Source of the DNA: Hyphococcus sp.
GTDB taxonomy: Bacteria; Pseudomonadota; Alphaproteobacteria; Caulobacterales; Parvularculaceae
Length of the DNA stretch: 5,869 nt
Assembly (NCBI GenBank): GCA_021604605.1
Contig: BQJH01000181.1
Span: forward strand, 1-5,869
Reading direction: 5' to 3'
A program made the translations under genes and the position numbers. The notes beneath the pieces are model-generated. The model made no database searches. It had not been told where the DNA came from and saw only the letters and a program-made list of their open reading frames with translations. Of this stretch, positions 1 to 5,869 are shown piece by piece. Position 1 is the first letter of the stretch; the number at the start of each line of letters is the position of its first letter.

Positions 1-1323
1 CATCAGAACGTTGAGAATAAATCCTTCACGCGCCATGCGGGCGATGGAAACGCGCCCTGTTCCATAGATAATCGCGTTTGGCGCTGTCGCGACCGGTAAC
101 ATGAAAGCGCATGAGGCGGAGATCACTGCGGGGATCATCAACAGTTCAGGTTTAACGCCTGTTCCTGCGGCAACCGCAGCCAGAAGCGGCATCAAGAGGT
201 TTGCCGTCGCCGTGTTGGACGTCATCTCAGTCAGGAAAGTGACCGATAGGCACAAGCCAATAATCATCAAAAGAACCGGCGCCTTTGTCAGCGCTTGCAA
301 ATTTTCACCGATCAAGAGATCGAGACCGCTCGCTCTGAAGCCCGCCGCAATGCAAATGCCCCCGGCAAAAAGTAAAAGCATCCCCCACGGAATATTGTTG
401 GCGGTTTTCCAGTCGAGGAGGGCGCTGCCCTTTCCGTCGGGAACCAGAAACATAATCACGACAGCCAAGACAGCGACGGTAGAATCGCCAGCGTCGGTCA
501 TGCCGAGCGCGCCGGACCAGCCGCCAAAAGGTTCGGCGCGTGTGATCCAAAGAAAGATCGCAAGAGCAAAAACCATCAAAGTGCGCACTTCATCTTTGCG
601 CCAGGGGCCGGGATCGCGCAGTGCAGGCGTGGTGACGCCGCTCATGGAGCGCGTCAGCCAGAGCCACATAAATGGAATGCCAATGACGACGATAGGAACA
701 CCGATCTTCATCCAACCGGCGAAAGAAAATTCTTCACCCGTCACCGTCAAATAATTGTCCGCAAAGATTAGATTGGGCGGCGTGCCGATCAATGTTGCCG
801 TCCCGCCAAAAGAAGCCGCATAGGCAATTCCCAGAAGAAGCGGGACGCCAAGCTTGGGATCGTCGGAACGCGAAAGGATCGCCAGCGCCATCGTCGCGAG
901 CATCAAAGTAGTCGCTGTGTTGGATATCCACATCGACAAAAGGGCCGCAGCGAGCATGAAGCCTAAAACCAGCCGCCGACCGGAGGTCCCCACCAGTTTG
1001 ATCATGTAAAGGGCAAGGCGCTCATGCACGCCGGATTTTTCCAGGGCTTTTGAGAGCATGAAGGACGCCATCAGCAAGATGATGACATAGGACCCTAGCG
1101 CTGATGCGGCCTGGCGCTGATCCATAACGCCGGCAAGCGGGAACAGCGCAAAGGGTACGAGGGAGGTCGCCGGGATTGGAAGCGCCTCACTGACCCACCA
1201 GAACGCCGTCAGCACAGTAATTGCAATCGTCCAGACGATGGGCTCGTTAAGACCAAAACCTTGTGCGGTAAGGCCGGCGCCGGCAGCGGCGGCCAGGCCA
1301 ATTAATATACGTAGTGGTTTCAT
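1..1323 (-). CDS. SLC13/DASS family sodium-coupled anion symporter (partial, C-terminus beyond window)
   Basis: An open minus-strand frame gives 441 residues from an ATG at 1321-1323 and runs off the left edge. It is an inner-membrane secondary transporter of the divalent anion:Na+ symporter family, which imports di- or tricarboxylates (some members sulfate) with sodium. Visible family marks are SEALPIP at 45-51, a first SNT clamp (WISNTATT, S134-N135-T136), GTPPN at 180-184, a second SNT clamp (TEMTSNTATAN, S369-N370-T371) and a late ATAPNAIIYGTG segment near 410-421. In the VcINDY dicarboxylate transporter the two SNT motifs and the PPN loops form the sodium and substrate sites, and their spacing here is similar. 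VcINDY has about 460 residues, so probably only a few dozen are missing. No strong ribosome binding site precedes the ATG, but the first hydrophobic segment follows directly. It is divergent from the TPR-like gene. The exact substrate cannot be read from the sequence; a C4-dicarboxylate is the default guess. Confidence 0.93.
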   Translation of the reverse strand, partial: MKPLRILIGLAAAAGAGLTAQGFGLNEPIVWTIAITVLTAFWWVSEALPIPATSLVPFALFPLAGVMDQRQAASALGSYVIILLMASFMLSKALEKSGVHERLALYMIKLVGTSGRRLVLGFMLAAALLSMWISNTATTLMLATMALAILSRSDDPKLGVPLLLGIAYAASFGGTATLIGTPPNLIFADNYLTVTGEEFSFAGWMKIGVPIVVIGIPFMWLWLTRSMSGVTTPALRDPGPWRKDEVRTLMVFALAIFLWITRAEPFGGWSGALGMTDAGDSTVAVLAVVIMFLVPDGKGSALLDWKTANNIPWGMLLLFAGGICIAAGFRASGLDLLIGENLQALTKAPVLLMIIGLCLSVTFLTEMTSNTATANLLMPLLAAVAAGTGVKPELLMIPAVISASCAFMLPVATAPNAIIYGTGRVSIARMAREGFILNVLM

Positions 1324-1408
1324 CGCGCTATTTGGCGGGCGTTGGCGCGTTCTGTCCAGTTTTGGGTCATGCAATCGGCGGCAAAAGGCCAGTGGCAGTC
1401 GGGGCCGT
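1324..1408. promoter_or_regulatory. Divergent intergenic region between the SLC13 and TPR-like genes
   Basis: This 85-base gap separates two start codons pointing away from each other, so promoters for both genes should lie here or within the opposite gene's 5' end. I see no convincing -35/-10 pair on either strand and no clear operator palindrome. The assignment rests on gene orientation only. Confidence 0.4.
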
Positions 1409-2182
1409 ATGCGCAATGCCATCCCGCAACGGGTTTTTAGCTGCGCCTTCACAACAGCGTTTTTGGCTGTGTCGGCGGCTTTTGCCGCGCCAGATGAAGC
1501 GGCGCATGAGCTTTTTACCAGCGGAGATTATGAAACTGCAGCGGATCAGGCCGTGTTGATCGGCGGCCCTGAAAATTTAGCGCTTGCGGCGCGCGCGCTC
1601 AATGCGAGCGCCTATCTTGAAGCAGATAATAAACGCGCCCGCAAAATGGCAAAGCGCGCGTTAAAGCATTCGCAATCCGCCGCGCAACAAGACCCTATGC
1701 TCGTAGAAGCGCATCTTCAGGCTGCTATCAGTACAGCACAGCTTGGCGCCCGGCGAAGTCCTGTGCGGGCGTTTCTCTCCGGAAGCGCTGGTAAAACCCG
1801 TAAGCTGTTGGACGCAGCCCTGATGGCTGAACCAGAGAATGCGTGGGCGTTATCAAGCTCCGGGGCCTGGCATCTGGAAGTCTCTCGGCGGGCTGGAGTG
1901 GGGCGATTTGGTTCTGACCCTTGGGTTGGGCGACGTCAATTTCTTGCGGCGCACACTCTGGCGCCGGATAATTTGCCGATTGCTTATGAATGCGCCTTGC
2001 GGATGCTTGCTTATGATGAGCCACGATGGCGGGAAGAAGGGCTTGCGGTTTTGTATGCAGCCTTAAAAATTACTCCGAAAAACGCATTTGAAGTGGCCGT
2101 GCGGACGCGAGCATTTCGTTTTTCTGAGGCCATCGAAAAGGGCCGCGCCGCTGAGCGGGCCTTCATTCTGGCTCAGCCTTAA
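1409..2182 (+). CDS. Secreted TPR-like protein of unknown function
   Basis: The product has 257 residues. The frame is open upstream to 1238, but ATG 1409 is preferred because it begins a clean signal peptide: MRNAIPQR, then a hydrophobic stretch at 9-26 ending in AFA, with cleavage expected after A26 or A27. The longer version would put about 57 arginine-rich residues ahead of it and overlap the divergent transporter gene. The mature part is rich in alanine and leucine and looks helical, with degenerate TPR-like units: ELFTSGDYETAADQA at 34-48, LVEAHLQAAISTAQLGARR at 98-116, LLDAALMAEPENAWALSSSG at 133-152 and RQFLAAHTLAPDNLPIAYE at 176-194. The repeated small-residue then P-E/D-N pattern (AEPENAW, LAPDNLP, ITPKNAF) is typical of TPR helix-pair junctions. 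No catalytic motif is visible. It is probably periplasmic and acts by protein-protein contact. It lies 56 bp upstream of the DUF952 gene on the same strand and may be co-transcribed with it. I do not recognise a named family. Confidence 0.8.
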   Translation: MRNAIPQRVFSCAFTTAFLAVSAAFAAPDEAAHELFTSGDYETAADQAVLIGGPENLALAARALNASAYLEADNKRARKMAKRALKHSQSAAQQDPMLVEAHLQAAISTAQLGARRSPVRAFLSGSAGKTRKLLDAALMAEPENAWALSSSGAWHLEVSRRAGVGRFGSDPWVGRRQFLAAHTLAPDNLPIAYECALRMLAYDEPRWREEGLAVLYAALKITPKNAFEVAVRTRAFRFSEAIEKGRAAERAFILAQP

Positions 2183-2238
2183 GTTCAATTGCCTTGGCGC
2201 CACTGGACGAAAAGGGCGCGGCGCGTTACGCGGGACGC

Positions 2239-2601
2239 ATGGCAAGCGATATTACACCTCCTGATTTTGTTTACCGACTAGCGACGGGTGATGAGTGGGT
2301 TGAGGCACAAGCGAGCAATGTTGTACCAACCCGCGATATTGATAAGCGCGATGGTTACATTCATCTTTCTACGCGAGAACAGGCGTTAGAGACTGCGAAC
2401 ATCCATTTTGCGAGTGAGCAAGATTTGCTGGCGCTGGTCATTCCATATGAGAGAGTATCGGCTCTAACGAAATTTGAGCTGGCGCCAAAACGCGGCAAGT
2501 ATTTTCCGCATCTATATGGCGCGCTCACCGTTGAGCATATTTCGAGGGCGATAAAGCTCGTGCGGGGTGGCGACGGGTTTTCGTTCGGAGAAGAGCTTTG
2601 A
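2239..2601 (+). CDS. DUF952 domain protein, coupled to pyrD
   Basis: The product is a small, probably cytosolic protein of 120 residues with no signal peptide or membrane segment. Conserved DUF952 features are an N-terminal FVYRLATGDEW at 10-20, KRDGYIHLST at 36-45, a hydrophobic strand DLLALVIPYE at 62-71, and RGKYFPHLYGAL at 85-96. The length is normal for this compact family. The function is unknown; from memory the fold has been grouped with ADP-ribosyltransferase-like proteins, but no activity can be claimed from that. ATG 2239 is chosen because the domain starts right after it. An in-frame TTG at 2194 would add 15 residues of unlikely sequence (APLDEKGAARYAGR). Its stop codon overlaps the pyrD start by 4 bases, which implies one mRNA and coupled translation. 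As I recall, DUF952 beside pyrD recurs in alphaproteobacteria, which suggests a conserved but unexplained link. Confidence 0.88.
   Translation: MASDITPPDFVYRLATGDEWVEAQASNVVPTRDIDKRDGYIHLSTREQALETANIHFASEQDLLALVIPYERVSALTKFELAPKRGKYFPHLYGALTVEHISRAIKLVRGGDGFSFGEEL
2587..2595 (+). promoter_or_regulatory. Strong ribosome binding site for pyrD
   Basis: GGAGAAGAG lies inside the last codons of the DUF952 gene. GGAG ends 7 bases before the TTG at 2598. This spacing and purine core decide in favour of TTG 2598 as the pyrD start even though TTG is a rare initiator. Confidence 0.75.
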
Positions 2602-3656
2602 GGGCGCCCTTGTTTGCTGCAGAACTTGGCGCCAAAGCTCTGACCGGGCTTGACCCTGAAACAGCGCACCGGCTGACCATCAAGATGTTGAAACATGGGC
2701 GTGGGCCAAAAGTCAGCGTGAAAACCCCACGCCTTGCGACGCGTATTGCCGGTATCGATTTTCCAAACCCATTAGGCCTTGCCGCAGGTTTTGATAAAAA
2801 TGCCGAGGTCGTCAATCCGGTGCTTGACCTCGGTTTCGGTTTTGTTGAGGCGGGCGCCGTAACGCCAAAACCGCAGCCCGGTAATCCAAAACCACGCGTA
2901 TTTCGTTTGCGTGAAGATGCAGCCGTCATCAACCGGTATGGTTTTAACAATGATGGGTTAATGAGGGTTAAAAACCGCCTCGCGCGTCGACGTAAAAAAG
3001 GCGTTGTCGGAATCAATCTCGGCGCCAACAAAGACAGTGATGACCGCACACAAGACTATGTAGACGCGATTGCAGGCTTAAGCGGCCTTGTTGATTTTTA
3101 TACGGTCAATATTTCCTCCCCGAACACGCCGGGCTTGCGCGCCTTGCAAGATAAAGCAGCGCTGGAAGATCTGATGATGCGGGTTTTAAAAGAGCGAGAC
3201 GAAAAAGCGCCAGGAACACCTGTGTTTCTTAAGATCGCGCCCGATCTTGTTGATGAAGATAAGGCTGATATTTCTGCTCTGGCGAGAGAGTTGGCCCTCG
3301 ATGGACTGATTGTTTCCAACACGACGGTTGCCCGATCCGATAGTTTGTTGGGGCGTGCGGCGCATGAAAAAGGCGGGCTTTCTGGCAGGCCCCTTTTCGC
3401 TCCATCGACAAAGTTATTGCATGAGTTTTATGCTGAAATTGGTGACGTTGTTCCGTTGGTCGGCGTCGGCGGCGTGTCATCAGCGCGGCAGGCTTATGAA
3501 AAGATTTTGGCAGGCGCCAGTCTCGTTCAACTCTATACAGCGATGATTTATGAGGGGCCGGGCTTGCCCTCAAAAATCTTGCGAGGCTTGCCTGATTTTC
3601 TCGATGCAGATGGGTTTGAGAATATTTCGGATGCCGTTGGCGCCGCTCACACTTAA
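2598..3656 (+). CDS. pyrD: Dihydroorotate dehydrogenase (quinone), class 2
   Basis: The enzyme oxidises dihydroorotate to orotate with FMN and passes electrons to the membrane quinone pool (fourth step of de novo UMP synthesis). The product has 352 residues, normal for class 2. The N-terminal helical segment (about 1-40, with LDPETAHRLTIKMLKHG at 18-34) is the quinone and membrane-associating part that class 1 enzymes lack. Barrel motifs follow in order: NPLGLAAGFDKNAE at 57-70 with K67, RYGFNNDG at 113-120, GINLGANKD at 138-146 with N140, NISSPNTPGLRALQ at 171-184, LKIAPDL at 211-217 with K212, IVSNTT at 238-243, GGLSGRPL at 259-266, GVGGVSSA at 289-296, and LVQLYTAMIYEGP at 309-321. By alignment with the E. 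coli enzyme S174 is the catalytic base (serine, as in class 2) and N171, N176 and N241 are substrate-binding positions. No key residue is missing. The TTG start overlaps the DUF952 stop by 4 bases. The stop codon overlaps that of the convergent exporter gene. Confidence 0.97.
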   Translation: MRAPLFAAELGAKALTGLDPETAHRLTIKMLKHGRGPKVSVKTPRLATRIAGIDFPNPLGLAAGFDKNAEVVNPVLDLGFGFVEAGAVTPKPQPGNPKPRVFRLREDAAVINRYGFNNDGLMRVKNRLARRRKKGVVGINLGANKDSDDRTQDYVDAIAGLSGLVDFYTVNISSPNTPGLRALQDKAALEDLMMRVLKERDEKAPGTPVFLKIAPDLVDEDKADISALARELALDGLIVSNTTVARSDSLLGRAAHEKGGLSGRPLFAPSTKLLHEFYAEIGDVVPLVGVGGVSSARQAYEKILAGASLVQLYTAMIYEGPGLPSKILRGLPDFLDADGFENISDAVGAAHT

Positions 3657-5017
3657 TGGGCAAATGCCGTTTTTAATCGCGGCATATAAATAACAAGCGT
3701 GACGGCGCGTAATAGAAAATAAATTGAAAACGCCGCCCAAAGCCCGTGATTGCCATAGGCATCCGCGAACCAGAGTGATGAGGCGAGAAAGATAGGTGCG
3801 GAGATTAACATCGAGTCGCGCATTTCCCGTGCTCTGGTCGCGCCAATAAAAATACCATCCAGTTGAAACCCGGCAACGACGATCAACGGGCTGATGATCA
3901 CCCATGGCATATAAGTTTTTGTAGCTTCACGGATCGCGCCTTCGGGGGTCAGGAGCGCGATTAACGCATCACCAGCAATCCAGTAAAACGCAACGAAAAA
4001 CAAAGACGCGGCCGTCGCAATGATGAAAGTTCGTTTCACTGCGGAGTGATAGCGCGAGAGCCCGTGTGTCCGGTCGCGTGCGCCCATGGCCTGACCGACC
4101 AATGTCTCCGCGGCGATTGCAGTGCCGTCCAGGGCGAGACCCGTAAAGAGAAACAATTGTAAAAGCACTTGATTGGCGGCGAGGGTTACGTCGCCAAATG
4201 CCCCGCCGCGTTGAACAAACCAGGCGAATGAAAACGCCAATAAAACTGTTCTGATAAAGATATCGAAATTGATCGAGACCGTGCGACGGATTTGTTCTGC
4301 TGCAAAAAATTCTGCACGTTTCCAGTGCGCGGCGATACCGCCATTTTTACGCAACATCATCAAAACAAAAAGAATGCAGGCGAAAAACCCGGCAACCTCA
4401 GCAATGAGTGTACCGGCCGCAACGCCAGCCGCGCCCCAGCCAAGACCAACAACAAACCAGTAGTCGAGAGCAATATTCAAGACGGTCATGAATACGCTGG
4501 CAATCATCAGATAGTCTGATCGTTCGCGCGCTGTGAACCAGCCAAAGGCAGCGTAAGAGGCAAGAGCGAACGGCGCGCCCCATATGCGGATCGCATAATA
4601 TTCTTTTGCAGCGCCAAAGGTCTGAGCGCTGGCGTCAGAACCGACAGCAAGCGCCTTGAAGGCGAGAAGCCCTAACGGGATTTGCAAAATCACCAGCACC
4701 AAGCCTATGGCGCCGCCAATGACGGCGCCGCGGATGAGGGCCGCGCGCGTCTCGGTTTCGTTTTCCGCTCCTGCGGCCTGTGCGGTCAGCCCTGCGACGC
4801 TCATGCGGATAAACCCAAAGCTCCAATAGGCAAGGGAGAAGATCACGGACGCCAGACCAACAGCGGCAATGTCCAGCGGGCGGTCGGATTGCGCCAGCGC
4901 CCATACGTCAACGGCGCCGAGTAGAGGCGTGACGGAGGCCGCCACCGAGGCTGGCCAAGCGAGGGCGAATATCTGGCCGTAAGAGGTTTTCAAAGGCTTG
5001 GCCGAGGAGAGTGTCAT
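3653..5017 (-). CDS. MATE family multidrug/cation antiporter, DinF-like
   Basis: The product has 454 residues when started at ATG 5015-5017, normal for the family, and about twelve hydrophobic segments in two six-helix halves (roughly 14-222 and 253-446). It is an inner-membrane exporter that uses an H+ or Na+ gradient to expel organic cations or other drugs; the substrate cannot be read. Family marks include LAWPASVAASVTPLLGAVD at 19-37, NIALDYWFVVGLGWGAAGVA at 181-200, and ALDGTAIAAETLVGQAMGA at 295-313. D37, N181, D185 and T203 match in position and context the N-lobe acidic site described for Pyrococcus PfMATE (D41, N180, D184, T202), which places it in the DinF-like branch. The frame is open upstream to 5140, with ATGs at 5056 and 5140. 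I chose 5017 because it leaves about 20 residues before helix 1, as usual, and avoids overlap with the divergent gene, but no clear ribosome binding site precedes it. It is convergent with pyrD. Confidence 0.93.
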   Translation of the reverse strand: MTLSSAKPLKTSYGQIFALAWPASVAASVTPLLGAVDVWALAQSDRPLDIAAVGLASVIFSLAYWSFGFIRMSVAGLTAQAAGAENETETRAALIRGAVIGGAIGLVLVILQIPLGLLAFKALAVGSDASAQTFGAAKEYYAIRIWGAPFALASYAAFGWFTARERSDYLMIASVFMTVLNIALDYWFVVGLGWGAAGVAAGTLIAEVAGFFACILFVLMMLRKNGGIAAHWKRAEFFAAEQIRRTVSINFDIFIRTVLLAFSFAWFVQRGGAFGDVTLAANQVLLQLFLFTGLALDGTAIAAETLVGQAMGARDRTHGLSRYHSAVKRTFIIATAASLFFVAFYWIAGDALIALLTPEGAIREATKTYMPWVIISPLIVVAGFQLDGIFIGATRAREMRDSMLISAPIFLASSLWFADAYGNHGLWAAFSIYFLLRAVTLVIYMPRLKTAFAH

Positions 5018-5106
5018 CTGTGCTGAATAGTCGCCAGGGCTGAATGTGGCCAGCATTTCTTCAACGTGCTTGCGCCCGGCGGCCAATGAGGGGAGACTTG
5101 GGTTCC
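5018..5106. promoter_or_regulatory. Divergent intergenic region between the MATE and DUF2270 genes
   Basis: These 89 bases separate the two chosen start codons, so both promoters are expected here or close by. I found no good sigma-70-type pair and no obvious operator. On the minus strand TTGAAG near the ATG at 5056 is an isolated -35-like word without a matching -10. The call is based on gene arrangement. Confidence 0.35.
5089..5096 (+). promoter_or_regulatory. Ribosome binding site for the DUF2270 gene
   Basis: AGGGGAGA is the only strong purine match to the 16S tail before this gene and ends 10 bases before ATG 5107. An in-frame TTG at 5098 sits only one base after it, too near to be used, so the site supports ATG 5107. 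Confidence 0.6.
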
Positions 5107-5805
5107 ATGAGTGAAGACTGGAAAAATTGGGAGAGCCCACCCGGCGGGACTGGGAAAGAGTTTGACGCCGCCGCTATTGGCGCGCTCGCTCATCTTTATC
5201 GTGGGGAGGTCTATCGCTCGACCATCTGGCGGACCCGACTGGATACGACGACAAACTGGGCCGTGGTGACGCTCGGGATTGCTCTTTCGATCAGTTATGC
5301 GGACCCGGCGGCTTCGCCTCTGCCATTGCTTCTTGTCGGCATCTTGATTGCGATGTTCCTCATTCTGGAATCCCGGCGCTATCGATACTTCAATGTGTGG
5401 CGCGCGCGGGCGCGGTGGATTGAAACGAATTTTTATGCGCCCTTATTGCTTCGATCCTGCAAGCCTGAGCCGGGCGAGTGGCAAGATATTCTGGCGACGG
5501 ATTATTTAACCCCGCAATATCATATCGGGTTTTGGCGCGCGATGGGGCGGCGATTGCGGCGCAATTATATGTGGATCTTGAGTTTTCAGGCTTTTGCCTA
5601 TTACGGAAAGATTATCATCCATCCGGCGCCGCTGGAAGATTTTGGCCAACTATTTGAGCGCATGGCCGTCGGCCCTATCTCAGGCCTAATCATGTTCATG
5701 ATCGGCATCGCATTTCACGGCGCATGGATATCATTGGCCCTTGTTACGCGCGCGCGCGATGAAGCCAAACACAAAGAGCGCGAAGGCGTCAGTGGTATGG
5801 GCTGA
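5107..5805 (+). CDS. DUF2270 family integral membrane protein
   Basis: The product has 232 residues. The family signature is the segment at 29-53, beginning HLYRGEVYRSTIW and continuing RTRLDTTTNWAV, just before the first membrane helix. Four hydrophobic segments are visible: about 50-65, 71-88, 154-171 and 188-213. A long charged loop at 89-152 (ESRRYRYFNVWRARARWIE, then a WQDILATDYLTP stretch) lies between the second and third. The C-terminus is short and charged (RARDEAKHKEREG). By the positive-inside tendency the N-terminus, loop and tail should be cytoplasmic. No enzyme motif is apparent and the biochemical role of the family is unknown to me. ATG 5107 is favoured by a purine-rich site at 5089-5096. 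The frame is open back to an ATG at 5044, but the extra residues look non-native. It is divergent from the MATE exporter, and nothing shows that they work together. Confidence 0.9.
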   Translation: MSEDWKNWESPPGGTGKEFDAAAIGALAHLYRGEVYRSTIWRTRLDTTTNWAVVTLGIALSISYADPAASPLPLLLVGILIAMFLILESRRYRYFNVWRARARWIETNFYAPLLLRSCKPEPGEWQDILATDYLTPQYHIGFWRAMGRRLRRNYMWILSFQAFAYYGKIIIHPAPLEDFGQLFERMAVGPISGLIMFMIGIAFHGAWISLALVTRARDEAKHKEREGVSGMG

Positions 5806-5869
5806 AGCCTAAACGATCAATGCAAAAATAATTTGCCGGGATAGGTCAACCGTTAAACGACAGCTTCAC
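5806..5869. other. Short non-coding tail after the DUF2270 gene
   Basis: These 64 bases after the stop codon hold no gene start I can support. They are richer in A/T than the rest (CAAAAATAATTTG near 5823-5835). TAAACGA occurs twice in the same orientation (5810-5816 and 5854-5860). There is no GC-rich hairpin followed by a T run, so no intrinsic terminator is called. Confidence 0.5.

Noticed and set aside
101..754. 217-codon plus-strand open frame
   Set aside because: It lies antisense to the SLC13 coding region, whose product has full family motifs. Its translation is low-complexity and basic (K, R, S, P, A) with no domain, as expected of a shadow frame.
1238..1408. N-terminal extension of the TPR-like protein
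   Set aside because: The extra residues are arginine-rich, overlap the divergent SLC13 gene, and would bury the signal peptide that begins at ATG 1409.
2222..2232. CGCGTTACGCG inverted repeat before the DUF952 gene
   Set aside because: The arms are 5 bases with a 1-base centre, too tight for an RNA hairpin, and there is no T run. It is likely chance in GC-rich DNA.
2944..2975. Three TTAA words in a row resembling CtrA-type sites
   Set aside because: They lie within the pyrD coding region, and the spacings (10 and 6 bases) do not match TTAA-N7-TTAA.
2525..3049. 174-codon minus-strand open frame opposite pyrD
   Set aside because: It is antisense to strongly conserved PyrD motifs, its product is S/R/P-rich without domain features, and no start site evidence supports it.
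3229..3663. 144-codon minus-strand open frame across the end of pyrD
   Set aside because: It is a shadow of pyrD with a composition rich in H, Q, R and P, and no recognisable domain.
5801..5869. Inverted GAAGC/GCTTC pair plus a direct TAAACGA repeat around the tail
   Set aside because: The arms are only 5 bases and more than 50 apart, and two 7-base copies are too few to call a regulatory element or attachment site. More sequence to the right would be needed.

Overview
The window looks like ordinary chromosomal DNA from an alphaproteobacterium. The reasons are a moderately GC-rich, uniform composition, a DUF952 gene coupled to a membrane-type (class 2) dihydroorotate dehydrogenase gene (an arrangement I recall from alphaproteobacteria), and a DUF2270 protein. 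The lineage is inferred from gene content and style and is not proven. I see no rRNA, tRNA, insertion sequence, CRISPR array, phage gene or recombination site.

Layout, left to right. (1) 1-1323, minus strand: most of an SLC13/DASS sodium-coupled anion transporter, cut at its C-terminus by the window edge. (2) 1409-2182, plus strand: a secreted TPR-like protein of unknown function, divergent from the transporter across 85 bp. (3) 2239-2601, plus: a DUF952 protein. (4) 2598-3656, plus: pyrD, starting at TTG inside the end of the DUF952 gene. (5) 3653-5017, minus: a MATE-family exporter of the DinF/PfMATE type, convergent with pyrD, the two stop codons sharing the bases TTAA. (6) 5107-5805, plus: a DUF2270 membrane protein, divergent from the exporter across about 89 bp. 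(7) 5806-5869: a short A/T-rich non-coding tail.

The genes do not form one pathway. The only functionally informative unit is the 1409-3656 co-directional group, and above all the translationally coupled DUF952-pyrD pair, in which PyrD carries out the fourth step of pyrimidine synthesis at the inner membrane. The two transporters and the DUF2270 protein are separate membrane functions. The region is very compact: no intergenic gap exceeds 90 bp, and there is no recognisable intrinsic terminator.

I found no convincing undescribed system. The points most worth a second look are the DUF952-pyrD coupling, the shared stop codons of pyrD and the exporter gene, the uncharacterised secreted TPR-like and DUF2270 proteins, the uncertain exporter start, and a marked excess of the palindrome GGCGCC.
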